Shown piece by piece: positions 30,329 through 42,837 of a stretch of 64,000 bases of DNA (within the stretch, counting starts at the first letter, position 1; each line of letters opens with the position of its first letter). The translations under genes and the position numbers were made by a program. A model generated the notes under the pieces. That model searched no databases. It had not been told where the DNA came from and saw nothing but the letters and a program-made list of their open reading frames with translations. Origin of the DNA: Tuctoria greenei (lineage: Eukaryota > Streptophyta > Magnoliopsida > Poales > Poaceae); the NCBI GenBank assembly GCA_036927565.1, contig JAYESD010000004.1:160801697-160865696 (forward strand), read 5' to 3'.

Positions 30329-31387
30329 TGAAGTGTTAATGCGACACTTCCGCGGATCTGCTAAGGGGCAGCCCGCGGAGGTTCTTGTTCGGCGGGGCTT
30401 AGGCCTTAATCAAGTGTACGAGCGCATGAGAGAGTATAGCTCTACTCCATAATGGATAGTAACACCCTACACCATAGTGGATAGTATTGCTAGTGTGTGC
30501 ATGTGTGAAATTGATCTTGGCTCCTTGTAACGGTGGCGATCTGGGCCTTTTATAGCTAAGGTTGGATACCTTACAAGTAGGGTCCAGGGCCTAACATGTG
30601 GTCCCGCAGCGATCTTATCCTAAAGATCTAAGGCTTCTCGCATAAGCTTGCTCTGACTGTGGACTTGAAGACTCGCTGTCTTGCCACCTGAGTCATCAGT
30701 AGCCCATGCACCATTGCTGACAATGGCAGGGGATGTCCCGTCCAACTGTCTCTGTTGCCGTAAGCTACCCACTTAGCGGAGTGGGATAGTCCTGCGCGTT
30801 TTCACTGTGATGCGATTGGTCGTCACGGTACCTGACATTAGCCGTGCACCGCGCCATGCATCTGGCGAAGCCGCGTATCTTCAATCCTTGACGGGGACAA
30901 GGTGCACCGCCCTCTTAACTCTCGCTTCCCTCTGTCCGGGGCAAGTGGCTAGACTACGTGATAGCATGGGAGCTCATCTCTGTGGAGGAGGTCAGGTCCC
31001 GTCTTGCGTACCATGTGGCAGCTCGGGAGCTCACCTCCGCGGAGGAGGTTAGGTCCTGCCTTGCGGGACACGTGGCAGCGCCAGAGCCCGCCTATACGGG
31101 AGCTGGCCCGTCTGATGTCTCGGAACACGTGGCAGCTTAGGAGCCCTGTCTCACGGGGGAGAGAGATCCTTCCCGGCTGGACATGTGGCTGATTGGGAGC
31201 ACGTCTTTGAGGGGGAGCTGAACTCTTCCTTAGGGTCTCTTGCAGGTACCCCGGACCCCGTATTTGAGGCCGATGGGTCCAGGTATTCTAAACACATGAC
31301 GCCCTTGGACCCTGCCTCTATGGAAGGCTGGGTACCTAGGTGGCTCTAGCTTGTGCACGAGGGTACCCGGTATGCCAGGTACCGACA
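30329..31387 (-). repeat. E4 LTR (1,059 bp) with G-box array
   Basis: The LTR begins TGTCGGTACC (minus strand from 31387) and ends near 30329. A TATA box lies at 30547-30554 (minus strand TATAAAAG). Upstream of it are four to five units of a 57-bp repeat (starts at 30958, 31015, 31072, 31129, 31185), each carrying a gtggc half-site, most within cacgtgg or catgtgg. Frames 30807-31192 on the plus strand cross these repeats and are not genes. Confidence 0.82.
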
Positions 31388-33103
31388 GTGTCTATGAACC
31401 CTACCGTGAGAAATTCTAAGTACATAGATCCTATATTGCTATTGAATCTATTATGAACTCTCTTGACCTCCGCTTTTAAGATTATCCATTCCTATAGTAC
31501 ATACGAATTCTAGAGTATCGCGTATCGAATTATATTGTTCTGTATATGTGCATAAGCATATCGCTAGATGACGAGGCGAAGATCGACGAAAATCACTACT
31601 TGAAGGAGAAGGACTAGCATGGACCCCGCGACAAGAACAAGATTTGCTCAAGCAACACCCAAGCACAAGATTTACCCAAGAAACAGGAAAGACGGGGAAG
31701 AAAGGAGAATGACGAGAAGCTTCGCTGAGATGATCAAGCGCTGACTTATTGATATTTACACTAGCCGCAACCTAAGGCAAGCCCCGATTTGCATTCAAGA
31801 TGTAAATATATTTTACTTTTATAACCTATATAATGGTAATTGTGCATTAAGTCTAGGGAGTATGATACTCCGCATGCATGACCTAAGAATCCATGGAGTT
31901 GGGTAGTACAAGACTTTACATAACTGTTTATATGATGCTTAATATGAAAACATGATTAAGTGGTACAGCTCGAGTAGACTGATTCTACTCGTGAATAGTA
32001 AAAAGTGCGTTGAATGGGGGGAAACAGGAGACCAGGCACGAAGATAGGACGCTCGAGAACGTGGTTCTGTGGGCATAGTTCCTGTCTATGTCAATTGAAG
32101 ATCGTACATTGTGCGGCCCTGCTGGACAAGTTTGAATTTTTATCGGATGCATACAGGACTCATAGGACCCAACAAACCAATGTAACTTTTTAACCTGGGT
32201 GTTGAGGTGATCCCCACTTTCGTAGGCCGATAACTGACAGTGAAAAGTAGTGACCACTGCGGCGATCCCGTATGTGGGGCATACTTCCGAGACCGTGGGA
32301 CCACTTTGACATTTGGGTGTCTTGTGAAAGGTAGTCACTTATAGAGTCACAGGGGAGGACCGTAAGTCTTTTTTGGACGGGTGTATGTGACGTGCAAACC
32401 AGGTGTTTCATGCTTCGAATCACTATCGTTCACTGAACGGTGGAACTTGCTGGATGGGTAAGCAACTTGGTTGAGGTAGCTTATAGAAGAATTAAAGTTA
32501 TGACTCTAAGCAATTAACTTGCTAAAGCTATGTAACCTTGGACCCTGCAACATCGCAGATGAAGCATTTCTTGTTTGATCGTGGAGCTCATGATGTTGTC
32601 GCGTCCAAGGATGACACATGCTATTATATACTTGAAAAAAGGATCTACTAATAGAGAACATTTACTTCCTGCAGTTTAAATTCAAGTTTTATGTTTCCAG
32701 CATGTAGAGTTTTATGTTCTTAGGTGAGACAGGTCTTGCTGAGCCTTGTGCTCCGGTTGCATTTATACGATTTTTGTAGGTATATAGCTATGATGGGTTT
32801 CTAGGCAGTACAATTTGCGGGTATGTAGTCTAATGGAAGACCTGGGCCACTGTTGTCTTCTGTGATGCTAGAGTGTAGTATCCGTGGGCTGGATACGACC
32901 GCTACTGCTGTAGTATAGGTTTGAGAGAGTTTTATGAAGACTTCTGCTGATGTAAGCACTTTTGTTTACAACTCCTAAACTAATGTAAGTTGCTCACTCA
33001 TGTTATTAGTTCTTTGTTCTTTTTTTGTGTTGTGCTATTGGATGTGGCATCGCATGACACCATCTGATGTGATTCCTGGTTTGTCTTGACCCCAGTCCTC
33101 ACA
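31388..33103 (+). repeat. E5 LTR portion (family of E1)
   Basis: The plus strand matches the reverse complement of the inner part of the E1 5' LTR: gcatgcatgacc...ccatggag (31872-31900 against about 20170-20200), catgtagagttt...ggtgagac (32700-32730 against about 19250-19280) and gacacca...attcctgg before the end (33055-33080 against about 18880). The LTR ends cagtcctcaca at 33103. The upstream E1-type 2.8 kb is not present, so the LTR is truncated by E4 or the family is shorter. No gene is supported. Confidence 0.72.
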
Positions 33104-36100
33104 CCATAGTATCCTAGCTACATTGGGACTAGCACACCTGAAAAGGAACCTATTTCAAAAACGGTAGACTTAAGAGTGAGGATTTGGTACTATGCCCAAA
33201 TAAGGACTAATATTAGCATAGCTACTTAAGGTGGCAAGCTAACATATGTGTTATTAATTCTGTAACGACGCTCCGACGTCAGGTAAGAGATAAGTTATAC
33301 CAGCGCTAGCCAATCAATTGCGGTAAGCTCCCCCGTACGAGAGGTAGTACGGTGACTGTCCTCTGTGGACTGGCACGGGAATTAATATGAGTCTATTAAC
33401 CTCTTCATGGTTCTGAGAGCATATGCAAACGCTGCTCCCCGGCATGCTTCAATCAAAAGAGTGAATAGCCCATCGTGTGGTCAAAAATGCGATAGTATGC
33501 AACTCTTGAACGTTCAATGTTCAAAGGACCATATGCAGCATTTGCCATTGGCGTGCCTCGGCTCTTATGGGGCAGTAGGTGGTATCTGTTGGGTTGATAA
33601 AATTCCCAACCGTGACAAACCATTCGCGCTCTACTTGGGTCCCTTATCATGTGGCGTTGAACCGCGACCATGTTTCTAGAGACGTGTTCTCCTCGATGAC
33701 GACCTGTATGGAATGATATAGGACATTAGATTGGACACTGATATATTATTATTATGATTGTATGTCACGCTACACATGTGGCTCGCCCTTGTGGCGCATT
33801 CTGTGAAATGGAAATTGTCTGTCTTTTGCAGGTACACTGACCACGTTAAACGTACTGCGAGTAGAACCGGTTTGTGAGTGCTCGATTTTAGTTCCACCTA
33901 TTAGACGTATATGCCGGAGGCAATCCGGTTAGGAATTTCTATTTGGTGAGGAACGTAGTAACGTCATGTCATTTGGGGTTACATAGGAAGCATCGACAAT
34001 TCAAGTCATTGTTGAGAATGTAACTCCAATATACAAGTTTTTGTTAACTACAATGACAAAGTTCCAATATTAAAACGTGAAAATGAATTTAATGCAAACT
34101 CTTATCAAACTTACACCTCACTGTGCATTTCTGGCAGCAAGTCGCTGAACTTTGACAGTGAATATGACCTAATAGGCTCCACCAATGCAGGTGTGCAAAA
34201 TAGTTCTGGAAAGGTTGAGGACTCCCCTACAACTTCTCTTTGACCTCAAGGACAGAAAAGCACATCAAACTGGTGAAAATCCCTTGAAACCAAAACTGCT
34301 ACAATTTTCTGGGTTATGGAACCAGTCTGTGTATTTTTGCAATATCTCCTGTAAGGAGAACTTTTGGAGTTTTGTGATATAGTTCTGGAAAGGAGAGAAT
34401 ATTTTCTACAACTTTGTAATCAAAGATGTCCCATATTCGGCCCAGAAAGGTTTCAAATTTTGAATTCAAAATGATACATAGGTGAAGGTGCCTCCAGAAT
34501 CTGCCAGACCATGGTTGAACTTTGAACAGGCATATCTCCTATGTTAGAAAACTAACATAGGCATATATATACATTTATGAAAATCTTAGTGAGTCTTCTA
34601 TCAAGTTGCTATTCAAATCTAGGGCTAAAACTCGCTGTAACAGGGTGTAAATCGATGTATCGTCAAAACTGTCCTAGCAGTCCAGAATCTGGACAGTTTT
34701 GAGCACCAATTGTAATTTGCGAGATGCAACCTGTATAATGTGGCAATGATGTGGAAGTGAGCATTTCGTGGAATTTGAGATGTTGTATGACAATGGTATA
34801 ATTGAAAGTTGCTTCAAACTTTGAAATATTTTATCTGTTTGAACTGTGGCCAAAATCCCTACTTTTAGGGAAGGTTCTGTCAAAATGGCCCCAGAAAACA
34901 GTCAACTTTAAACAACCATAACTCTCACACCCTTGATGCAATGGAGGCATATGCGTAACCATCGAAAAGGTATGAGAGTCAGCTACAACTTTTTTATTGG
35001 ATCATGACATTAAAATGTCATTCGGTTGGTCAAATTTTAGTTTTTAGTGCAACATGGTCTAGCTGAAACAGATTTCACACAGCTAAAAGGAAATGAGAGA
35101 ACAATGTTGCAACTATATCTTGGATCACTCTATTACTCGATAACTTCCACACTCCTTACCACGGGAAATGTACATTCGACTAGATTGTAGTATATGTCCA
35201 AAGATTGATCTTCTCTTCCTTCGGATGAAGAATAAATGGAATTGCTCGACAGTAATGAACAATTCGGGTTTCGCATACATGCTATCACCGCTGCTCCAAG
35301 AAAGTGGCTATATCGAGTATGCATCGTCCACTTCAAAAGGAAGTAAATTTTGAACTTGATACTGATCGAAGCATATGCAAGTAATCGAAAAGATGATGGA
35401 ACTTACTAGGCTGGCACTCAAGGCGGAAGGAGTGCACTCTAGTAACCAAGGTGTTACATCCACCAAGGCATCATGCTCTAGTTCACATCAACACAGTCCC
35501 TTGTCAACCATCTGTTGCAGACTACTGAAGCGAATGTTAAATACCTGCTCTTCGAAAGTTACTCTATTTGCTACTTCAGAAGGCAAATCCACCGCACCTA
35601 CTAGAAGCCAGACATAGTAGGTTAAGAATACTGCGTGATGTGAAACCTGACTCTTCGCTACAAAACCACAACGCGATATATAAGTTGTAATTTGCAGGCT
35701 TCAGGGAACTTCAAATCAATAATAGGTTCAATCACTCTGTTCCGTTGTGTACACTCCGTTACTTTGCGGTGATTCTCACCATTCCTTGCTAACGCTTTTT
35801 CCTTGAAATTAGCAAACTCGGTCAAGACATGAAAGTAGCATCTTCTACTCGACACCTTTTATGACCAAGTCATTTGGACCTTTTTGAAGTTGGAGATATT
35901 ACTTACCTTTGAATTGTTTTACCTGTTCTTGCTCAAACTAAACTATTGCACCATACCTTATGCATCTGTACCTCAAAAGCGCGCTTTGCGTATGCATGAC
36001 ATTATCCGATTTGAGATGCATCATGAAGCATGATTCATGCTAAGATTGAGCAAGAGTAAGTGTCTCCATTCAAATACTTAAGTAGTATATGTTATTCTTG

Positions 36101-36163
36101 AGCTATGAACAACTTATCGTTCATAACTCATTTGCTTAATTCATTGTATTGGTTACTACAAGT
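33104..36163 (+). other. E5 decayed primer site and leader (non-coding)
   Basis: The primer site remnant tagtatcctagc (33108-33119) corresponds to tggtatcagagc in E1. The next 750 bases align with the E1 leader on the opposite strand, including the donor-like CAG/GTAAGA (GT at 33283) and acceptor-like TTTTGCAG (ending 33831). From about 33900 to 36163 the sequence is AT-rich with loose repeats like ttctgga and has no gene I can support; short frames (34185-34382, 35375-35617) show no domain. No gag is reached before E6 begins. Confidence 0.6.
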
Positions 36164-37049
36164 GTCAATACCCTGCATACTAGGTATCCCTTCGTACCAG
36201 AAGAAGAGGCGTTGAGTTCCACCTTCAAGTACTGTGGACTTCTGGAGGCAACACGTGCTACGCAGTGCCAGACCTGCCTCCCTCCTTAGGGTGGCTCTGG
36301 CGATGCCATGTGTCCTGCAGTGCTGGATCTGCCTCCCTCGTTAGGGTGGCTCCAGCGCTGCCACTTGTCCTGCAGTGCTAGACCTGCCTCCCTACATAGG
36401 GTGGCTTCGGCACTGCCACGTGTCCAGTAACTCCAAACCCGCCTCCCTATCAAGGGAAACTCCAATGCTACCACGTGTCCAGTAGCTTCGGACCTACCTC
36501 CCTAAAGTGGGAAGCTCCAGAGCTGCCACATGTCACACGTCCAGATCTATATCTACAACGAGAAGACTCTGGGATCTCCAACAGCGTGGACATTCAAGGG
36601 CTATCAATTGGCCGTTACAAGACCTGGTTAACGCGTCATTAATGCCATATTAATGATGCACAATTAGAGGACTATCAAGTTCGATAACACTACTATTAAG
36701 GGATGTTATCACACTATTAACCCCCCTTAAAACCCGTAGATTGTGTATAGGGTGGTTATTACACCCGGGGCCACCTATCGGGCCATGGCACATACTGTAA
36801 CAGCTAGTCCTTGTCATATAAAAGGACTGCGCAGCACGGTAGAGGACAAGTCATTCATACTAGCTCACCAACATACTCGCACAAAGCATTCCAGTACACA
36901 AACACCACATGGAGTAGGTATGACGCTCAAAAGGTCCGAACAACGTAAAACTCCTTGTGTCACCTTGCTCTTGGATCTTTATTTTGCTCCCTGCTCCGCA
37001 GGATACTTCTTAGTAGTATCGGGGAAAGTGTAGTTGTAACACTTCGACA
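36164..37049 (+). repeat. E6 5' LTR
   Basis: It begins TGTCAATACC and ends CTTCGACA (886 bp). TATA box TATAAAAG at 36817-36824 is flanked by AGTCCTT and AAAGGACT. It is clearly related to the E2 LTR near the TATA box and 3' end but diverged elsewhere. Confidence 0.85.
36251..36525 (+). repeat. E6 LTR 55-bp tandem array with G-boxes
   Basis: Five units with an exact 55-bp period (the g(a/c)cctgcctccct segment starts at 36271, 36326, 36381, 36436 and 36491). The unit boundaries carry cacgtg or one-base variants (acacgtgc, catgtgtcc, cacttgtcc, cacgtgtcc, cacgtgtcc), with a further catgtcac at the end. ACGTGTC is the core of ABRE-type bZIP sites, so this may be an enhancer array. Confidence 0.85.
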
Positions 37050-37050
37050 T

Positions 37051-37069
37051 TTGGCACACCAGGTAGGGG
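37051..37069 (+). other. E6 primer binding site
   Basis: ttggcacaccaggtagggg, two bases after the LTR; three differences from E2. Confidence 0.8.
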
Positions 37070-37088
37070 ATCACTCAAGATCTCCAAG

Positions 37089-38250
37089 ATGGTGAACTTT
37101 AGCTACCGCTTCGAATGGATCGGCTGCACAAGCAGTTGGTGAAAATCTCGCCAATGCTTAGAGGCCGACCAACGTCATCCCGATGAATATCGTACCACCA
37201 CCAGAACCACCTACTATAGCAACAAACGCTGCACATCAGGATGGTGACTTTGCATCGGTCACAAAATCGACAAACAACCTAGAGAATGCGTTGAACGTAG
37301 TGCGGTCTCTCCTCCAGCGTCCTCCAGAGCTGGGAGCTCCTCCGACTGTGCTGGAACAATGATGTGCTTACATTGAGCATCTGGTTGCAGCCGTAGCCAC
37401 AGCGCTCAACAACCAGGGTCTGCCCGATGCAAGGCAGACACCTTCCCATAACAGGGCCTTGATTGGAAGACTTGGTCCTATGGCGTTGCAGCTAAGGAGA
37501 CGTGCACCCTCTCAGCATACGATGTCACTGCCCCAAGGGCTTATCGTACTCATAGGGCATCGAGGCTTCCGACTCAATATCTCCGCTTAGAGCTCGGGCG
37601 TCGATACATGAGGCAGGATGGTCGTGTCAACATTGAGCGTAGTCGCGAGAGGCGACTTGCTCATGAAAACCCTTCTCCTCTAGGAGTTGGATGCGGCTGT
37701 TGGGCCCTTGCCTTACATCTCCGCATGCTAGAATGGACACCCAAGTTCCGGCCTCATTTGCCATAGAAGTATGACGGGACAGTCAACCCCATCAAATTTC
37801 ATCAAATCTACTTCACCGCTATCCTCGCGGCAGGAGGGAATGAGGCCGTCATGGCCAATTACTTCCGAGTGAATTTGACCGGGACTGCTAGGTTCTGGTT
37901 TATGAGCCTACCCTTCTGACTCCATCTACAGTTGGGCGAAATTATGTCGCCAATTCACCGCCAACTTCGGGAGATCCTACACCCGGCCTCGCACCGGGCT
38001 GGACCTTTTTGCTGTACAGCAAAAGCCGAGAGAGTCAATGTGATCCTTCATTTGGAGATTCTCTTAGGTATGTAATACAATTCCTTTGGTATCAAATGCC
38101 TCTGTGGTTGTCACCTTCTGACAGGGTGTTTGCGATAAGAAGATGCTGGAGAAGCTAGCAACCAAGGATGTCAGCAGTGTCAGTGAACTATTCAGCGTGG
38201 CTCAAATGTGCTAGAGCTCTGGAGGGCTGTGAGATGCACTCCAAACCAGC
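37089..38250 (+). pseudogene. E6 gag, heavily decayed
   Basis: The start atggtgaac corresponds to the E2 gag start. The E2 gag can be followed through: the head (LLQRPPELGAPP), then KFRPHLP, a stop, KYDGTVNPIKF, AAGGNEAVMANYFRVNLTGT, ARFWFMSLP and further fragments to about 38250. Frameshifts and at least six stops interrupt it. The zinc-knuckle region expected at 38250-38680 is not readable; short frames there on both strands are unsupported. Confidence 0.78.
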
Positions 38251-38681
38251 TGCGGAGGCTGGTCAGTCTGCCTCCAATGTCGGAGCTAATGTCAATGGAA
38301 ATGGCAAAAAATAAAAAGAAGTCAAGTGGCAGGAAGAAGTCACTTGCCACACCTTGACAAGCGACCTCGATCGTCGTCTGAAGATGGTGATAAGATGTTG
38401 TGTCCAATCCACAAGTCTACGGCACACAAGCTTGAAGACCATCGCAATGTCAAGAGGATTGCTGAATGCAACAACAAGCATCAATATGACACACCTTTCC
38501 GCTAGTGGGAAAGAAAACAATAATTCAACAAAGCTCTGTCTGATCAGTAGTTAGTCTTCCAAGACGCCAAGAAGTGGTATACAACACCGTCGACGACTCC
38601 GAGACCAACTCCAACAATGAACGTTGAAAGACTCTCCATGTGATGTATGGAGGGTCCTAGGACATTACCGCTCAGTGCATT

Positions 38682-39422
38682 GTGAAAACTTTGCATCGAG
38701 AGATGGTTGTTGCTGCTCCCACCACAAAGGCTAAACCCCATCAGAAGTGGATGGACACTACCATCACCTTCGAAGCTTCGGATTGTCCGAAGAACATGGC
38801 AAGACCTGGACAATTGCCCCTGATGGTCTCCCCGACTATCAACAATATCCAGCTCTTCCATGTCTTGATAAATGGTTGCGCGGCTCTCAATCTGATCAGC
38901 GTCGCCGTCTTTGTGAAGCTCCAGCTCAGCCTCTCAGACCTGAGGCCCTCAAGCCCGTTCTTCGGAGTGGGCCCGAGAGCTATAATACCTCTCGGCTCTA
39001 TTGCTCTCCCAGTGACCTTCGGGACACAGGAGAACTATCTGCTGGTAATTGATGTGGCACACATCAACTTACCCTTCAATGCCAACCTAGGCAGGCCAGC
39101 CCTATATAGGTTCATGGTGGTGGCCTACTGTTGCTACCTAGTGTTGAAGATGCCAACTCCATCAGGCATCCTCCAAATTCGAGGGGATCACATTGCTAGG
39201 GTCACTACACTAGAAAAGCTTCATGCGCTCGCAGCAGCACAAAATGCTAAATCTGGCAAGGAGCAATCTGTTCAGCAACCTCTGAGCTCGTGCCAGCATG
39301 GCTCAACCTCCGCACCTAGTGTGCATCCAAGGGGTGACACCGACGTTCCCATCAAAGTCGTCCAAATCGATTCTGATTCCACTAAGACCACTCGTATATC
39401 GGGAGGTCTAGGTGACAAATAG
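38682..39422 (+). pseudogene. E6 protease region
   Basis: The frame contains ITFEASDCPKNMARPGQLPL, the Tat protease body (LFHVLINGCAALNLISVAVF, then LGSIALPVTFGTQENY) and NLGRPALYRFMVVAYCCYL. The catalytic Asp expected in the IDGG motif is Asn (AAT at about 38870), so the enzyme would be inactive. The tail (LEKLHALAAAQNAKSGKEQ) is the linker to RT. It ends at a TAG. Confidence 0.85.
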
Positions 39423-40574
39423 GAACTCACGCTCATCACATTCCTCCGGGCAAATGTTGACGTGTTTGCATGGCAATCGTCACAAATGTCTGGGATCCCT
39501 TGGAAGGTGATCGAGCACCATCTAAAGATCTACCCCGATGCACGACCTATAAAACAAAAGCCCTGGCAGCAATCTGTTGAGCGATGGAAATTCATCCGAG
39601 AAGAAGTCAAGAAGCTGCTTTACGCTGGATTCATCCAGGATGTACATCATATGTGATGGCTGGCAAACCCGATCGTGGTGCTAAAGGCCGGCTGGAAGCT
39701 TCAGATGTGCATCGACTGCAACACTTTGAATAAGACATGTCCAAAAGACCACTTTCCACTACCAAGAATAGATCAAATAGTGGATACTACCTATCTCTTT
39801 GAGCTTTTATGTTTCTTAGATGCATATTCTGGTTTTCATCAAATTCCAATGTCTAAGGAAGATGAAGAGCACACTGCTTTTATTACGGTAGATAGTATCT
39901 ATTGTTACACAGCAATGCCTTACGGTCTCAAAAATGGACTCTCCACCTTTGTGCGAGCTATGCACAAAACCTTTTGGGAGCTGATTCAGGACCTAGTGGA
40001 AGTCTAAGTTGATGACATCATTGTCAAAGTGAACAACAAAGACTCACTGCTAGACAACCTTCATTCTGTCTTTGACAAGCTGCATCTGATGCACACAAAT
40101 CTAAACTTTTACAAGTGCATCTTCGGGGTTAACACCGGAAAGCTTCTTGGTTTCTTGGTGACCCACTGAGGAATTGAAGCAAATCCAGCGAAAATTAAAT
40201 CCATTGAAGCAATGCGGCCTCCTGCCCACATCAATGATGTGCAGATGCTTACTATATGTTTAGCTTCGCTCAGCCAGTTCATTTCAAGATTGGAAGAGCG
40301 AGCACTTCCCATCTTCAAACTATTGAGGAAGTTCAGGCCATTCCATTGGTCGGAAGAAGCAGAGAAGGCGTTCCAAGAGCTCAAGCAACTCCTCACCACA
40401 CTACCAATCATGGTAGCTCCAGAACCTGGTGAGCTTCTTTTTCTTTACATCGCTACAACTACGTATTTTGTCAGCATAGTCCTAGTTGCAGAAAGACCAG
40501 AGACATCTTCAACTCAGGAAGTCAGACACTTTCAGGAAGGTCCGAAGGTACATGAGGGTGAGTCTGGGTCCTAG
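39423..40574 (+). pseudogene. E6 reverse transcriptase
   Basis: One frame can be followed with single stops: FAWQSSQMSGIPWKVIEHHL, PWQQSVERWKFIREEVKKLL, a stop at 39653, CIDCNTLNKTCPKDHFPLPR, CFLDAYSGFHQIPM (catalytic Asp present), AMPYGLKNGLSTF. At the YVDD box Tyr has become TAA (40005-40007) followed by VDDIIVK. A further stop follows LGFLVTH. The thumb/connection (EERALPIFKLLRKFRPFHWS) ends in ELLFLYIATTTYFVSIVLVA, the point to which E2 gag is fused. Confidence 0.88.
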
Positions 40575-41480
40575 CCCCCAAGCATGGTGTTAAAAGGAAA
40601 GATGCATGTGGATCAACCTCTCTCATCCGAGAGAGTATCTACCACTCAAGAAGAAGATTTGAACCCCTCCGGGAGGGTCCGAATTGATGAGGTAGAATCT
40701 TCGGACCCATCCGGGAGGGTCTGAATTGTCCAGCGGCTAGTATACTTCATTAGTGAAGTACTTCATGATGCCAAGACTCGATACATGAGGTGCATAAGAT
40801 GTTGTACGCAGTTCTTATTGCCTCAAGGAAGCTACATCATTACTTCCAAGCCCACAAGATATCAGTAGTAACATCTTACCCACTACGTGCTATTTTGCAT
40901 AACCCCAATTCAACGGGAAATACGCCAAGTGAGCTACAAAGCTCGCAGAATTCGACCTCGAATTGTTGCCTCGACATACAATCAAGATTCAGGCGCTGGC
41001 TGACTTAGTGGCGGAGTGTACACCTTCTCCATAAAATAAGCCAGAACCTAAGGTCCTAGTTTTTATTGAGCCTCACTGGACTCTCTACTTCGATGGCTCC
41101 GTGCAGAAGCAAGGGGCCAGAGCTGGAATCCTTCTCCTCGCTCCGACCGGGGAGAAGGTCAAGTACATGGTACGCCATTACTTCAAGGTGACAAACAACA
41201 TGACAAAATACGAAGCTCTCATTTTCAGGCTCAAGACAGCGCTATCATTTGGCGTGCAGCAACTGCTGGTGAAGGGAGATTCACAGCTCAGCATCAAAGA
41301 AGTCAAAGGTGATTGTAGTTTCATTTTCTTGAAGTCCATAAGTTGGAAAAAAAGTTTTAGGTCCTAGACCTCTGCCATGTCTAGCGTATAAACAACGCTA
41401 AAGCCGACGCTCTCTCGATGCAAGCTTCAATCGGGGATCAGGCACTCGACGGAGTCAGGAGATCATCAACACTTGCCACT
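40575..41480 (+). pseudogene. E6 RNase H and second (archaeal-type) RNase H
   Basis: After a Ser/Glu-rich insert with SSERV and PSGRV repeats (compare E2), the first RNase H reads VYFISEVLHDAKTRY and, after a frameshift, LLYAVLIASRKLHHYFQAHK. The second RNase H follows: HWTLYFDGSVQKQGARAGIL (first Asp), NNMTKYEALI (catalytic Glu region) and VKGDSQLSIKEVKG (second Asp). The E2 stop codon is not shared; GGA is present here at 41277. Confidence 0.82.
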
Positions 41481-41524
41481 TAGCTTGCCGAACTGAGTGA
41501 TGGGGGCGATACTAGGACCCCAAA

Positions 41525-42837
41525 GTTGGCGGTCCCAGTGGCCCTGTTACCATGGCGTCCACCAACGATCGTAGGCGCTACATCAAGCTCTGAGCAACCA
41601 AGCGCGCAAGATCAAGAAGCTCAAGTAAGTTCTAATGCATGGATCCCGGAGGTCTGGAACTACTTGAAAGACAACATCCTTCTTGAAGATGGTGTGTCCG
41701 CTGAGTGAATTATCTGATTGGATAAAAGATACACGTTGGTAGAATGGGATCTCTATCGACGTGATGCCAGCGGCATTCTAATGCGGTGCATTTCTCGGGA
41801 AGAGGGCTGTGAACTTCTCGCATAGATCCATGGAGGCGAGTGGGGGGATCACGGATCATCCCGCACACTAGTTAGTAAGGCCTTCTGACATGGTTTTTAA
41901 TGGTCTACAACACTCCAGGATGCAGTCGAGCTGGTCAAGGAGTGCGAGGTGTGCCAGTTCCACGCGAAGCAAATTTATACACCAACACAGTCACTGCATT
42001 TTATTCCTCCCACATGGCCATTCGCTGTGTGGGGGATGGATATTTTGGGACCTTTTCGAAAAGCCGTCGGATGGTACCAGTTCTTATACATCGTTGTCGA
42101 TAAGTTCACAAAGTGGCTGGAAGCTACTCCAGTTGTGACATTCAACAAGCAATCTTCCATTAAATTTTTGAAGTCCATTGTCTGCAGATTTGGAGTTCTA
42201 AATAGAGTCATCACTGAAAACGGAACCCAATTCACAAGTGCAGCGTTTCAAGAGTACTACGAAGACCATGGCATAAATGTCAGCTACGCATCAATAGCTC
42301 ATCCGGCAAGCAATAGACAAGCTGAGAGAGCAAACACAGAAATTCTCAAAGGACTCAAGACGCGCTCTTATGAGTGCTTGAAAAAGGAAGGGCAAGCTAG
42401 AAAACACCGAGCCGGGCAACAAGAGAAACACCCTTCTTCATGGTGTACGGAGCCGAAGTTTTTATTCCTCTAGAAATTGCCATGGGGTCTCTCCGAGTCC
42501 GGACCTACGACGAAGCCACGCAGGACCAGCTCCAACATGATGACTTAGACCTCCTCGACGAGGCAAGGTGCCGATCAGATGTCCAAAATGCGTGATATCT
42601 CTAGGCGTGGCGGTGCTATCATCAAAGGCATGTGCGCAATCTGTAGTTGGAAGAAGACGATCTGGTGTTGCCGCAAATACTCGCTCAAGAAGGGATGAAC
42701 AAACTTTTCCTCAGCTAGGAGGGTCCATTAAGAGTTATCAAATTTTCTCGCCCTGGATCCGTTCACTTGGCAATAGAGGATGGGATACACTTCCCAATCC
42801 CTGGAATATTGAGCATCTCCGTAGGTTATATACTTAA
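41525..42837 (+). pseudogene. E6 integrase
   Basis: It follows E2 throughout: PVALLPWRPP, WNYLKDNILL, the damaged zinc domain with stops at about 41706 and 41823, then CQFHAKQIYTPTQSLHFIPP, WGMDILGPF (catalytic Asp), ITENGTQF (second Asp replaced by Glu), QAERANTEILKGL (catalytic Glu). The C-terminal region continues with stops to NPWNIEHLRRLYT at 42837. It is inactive as it stands. Confidence 0.87.

Larger units (their letters stand above)
29755..31387 (-). mobile_element. E4: Tat-lineage remnant, minus strand
   Basis: On the minus strand: LTR (31387 to 30329), primer site, gag head, then truncation at 29755 where E3 begins. The LTR start TGTCGGTACC is identical to E2 in its first ten bases. 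The bases after the LTR, gtgtc at 31388-31392, are the candidate target duplication; the other copy is not in the window. Confidence 0.82.

Noticed and set aside
31388..36163. Possible host gene or intergenic island
   Set aside because: LTR and leader homology to E1 explains about 31860-33860, and the remainder has no ORF or domain. A host gene cannot be supported.
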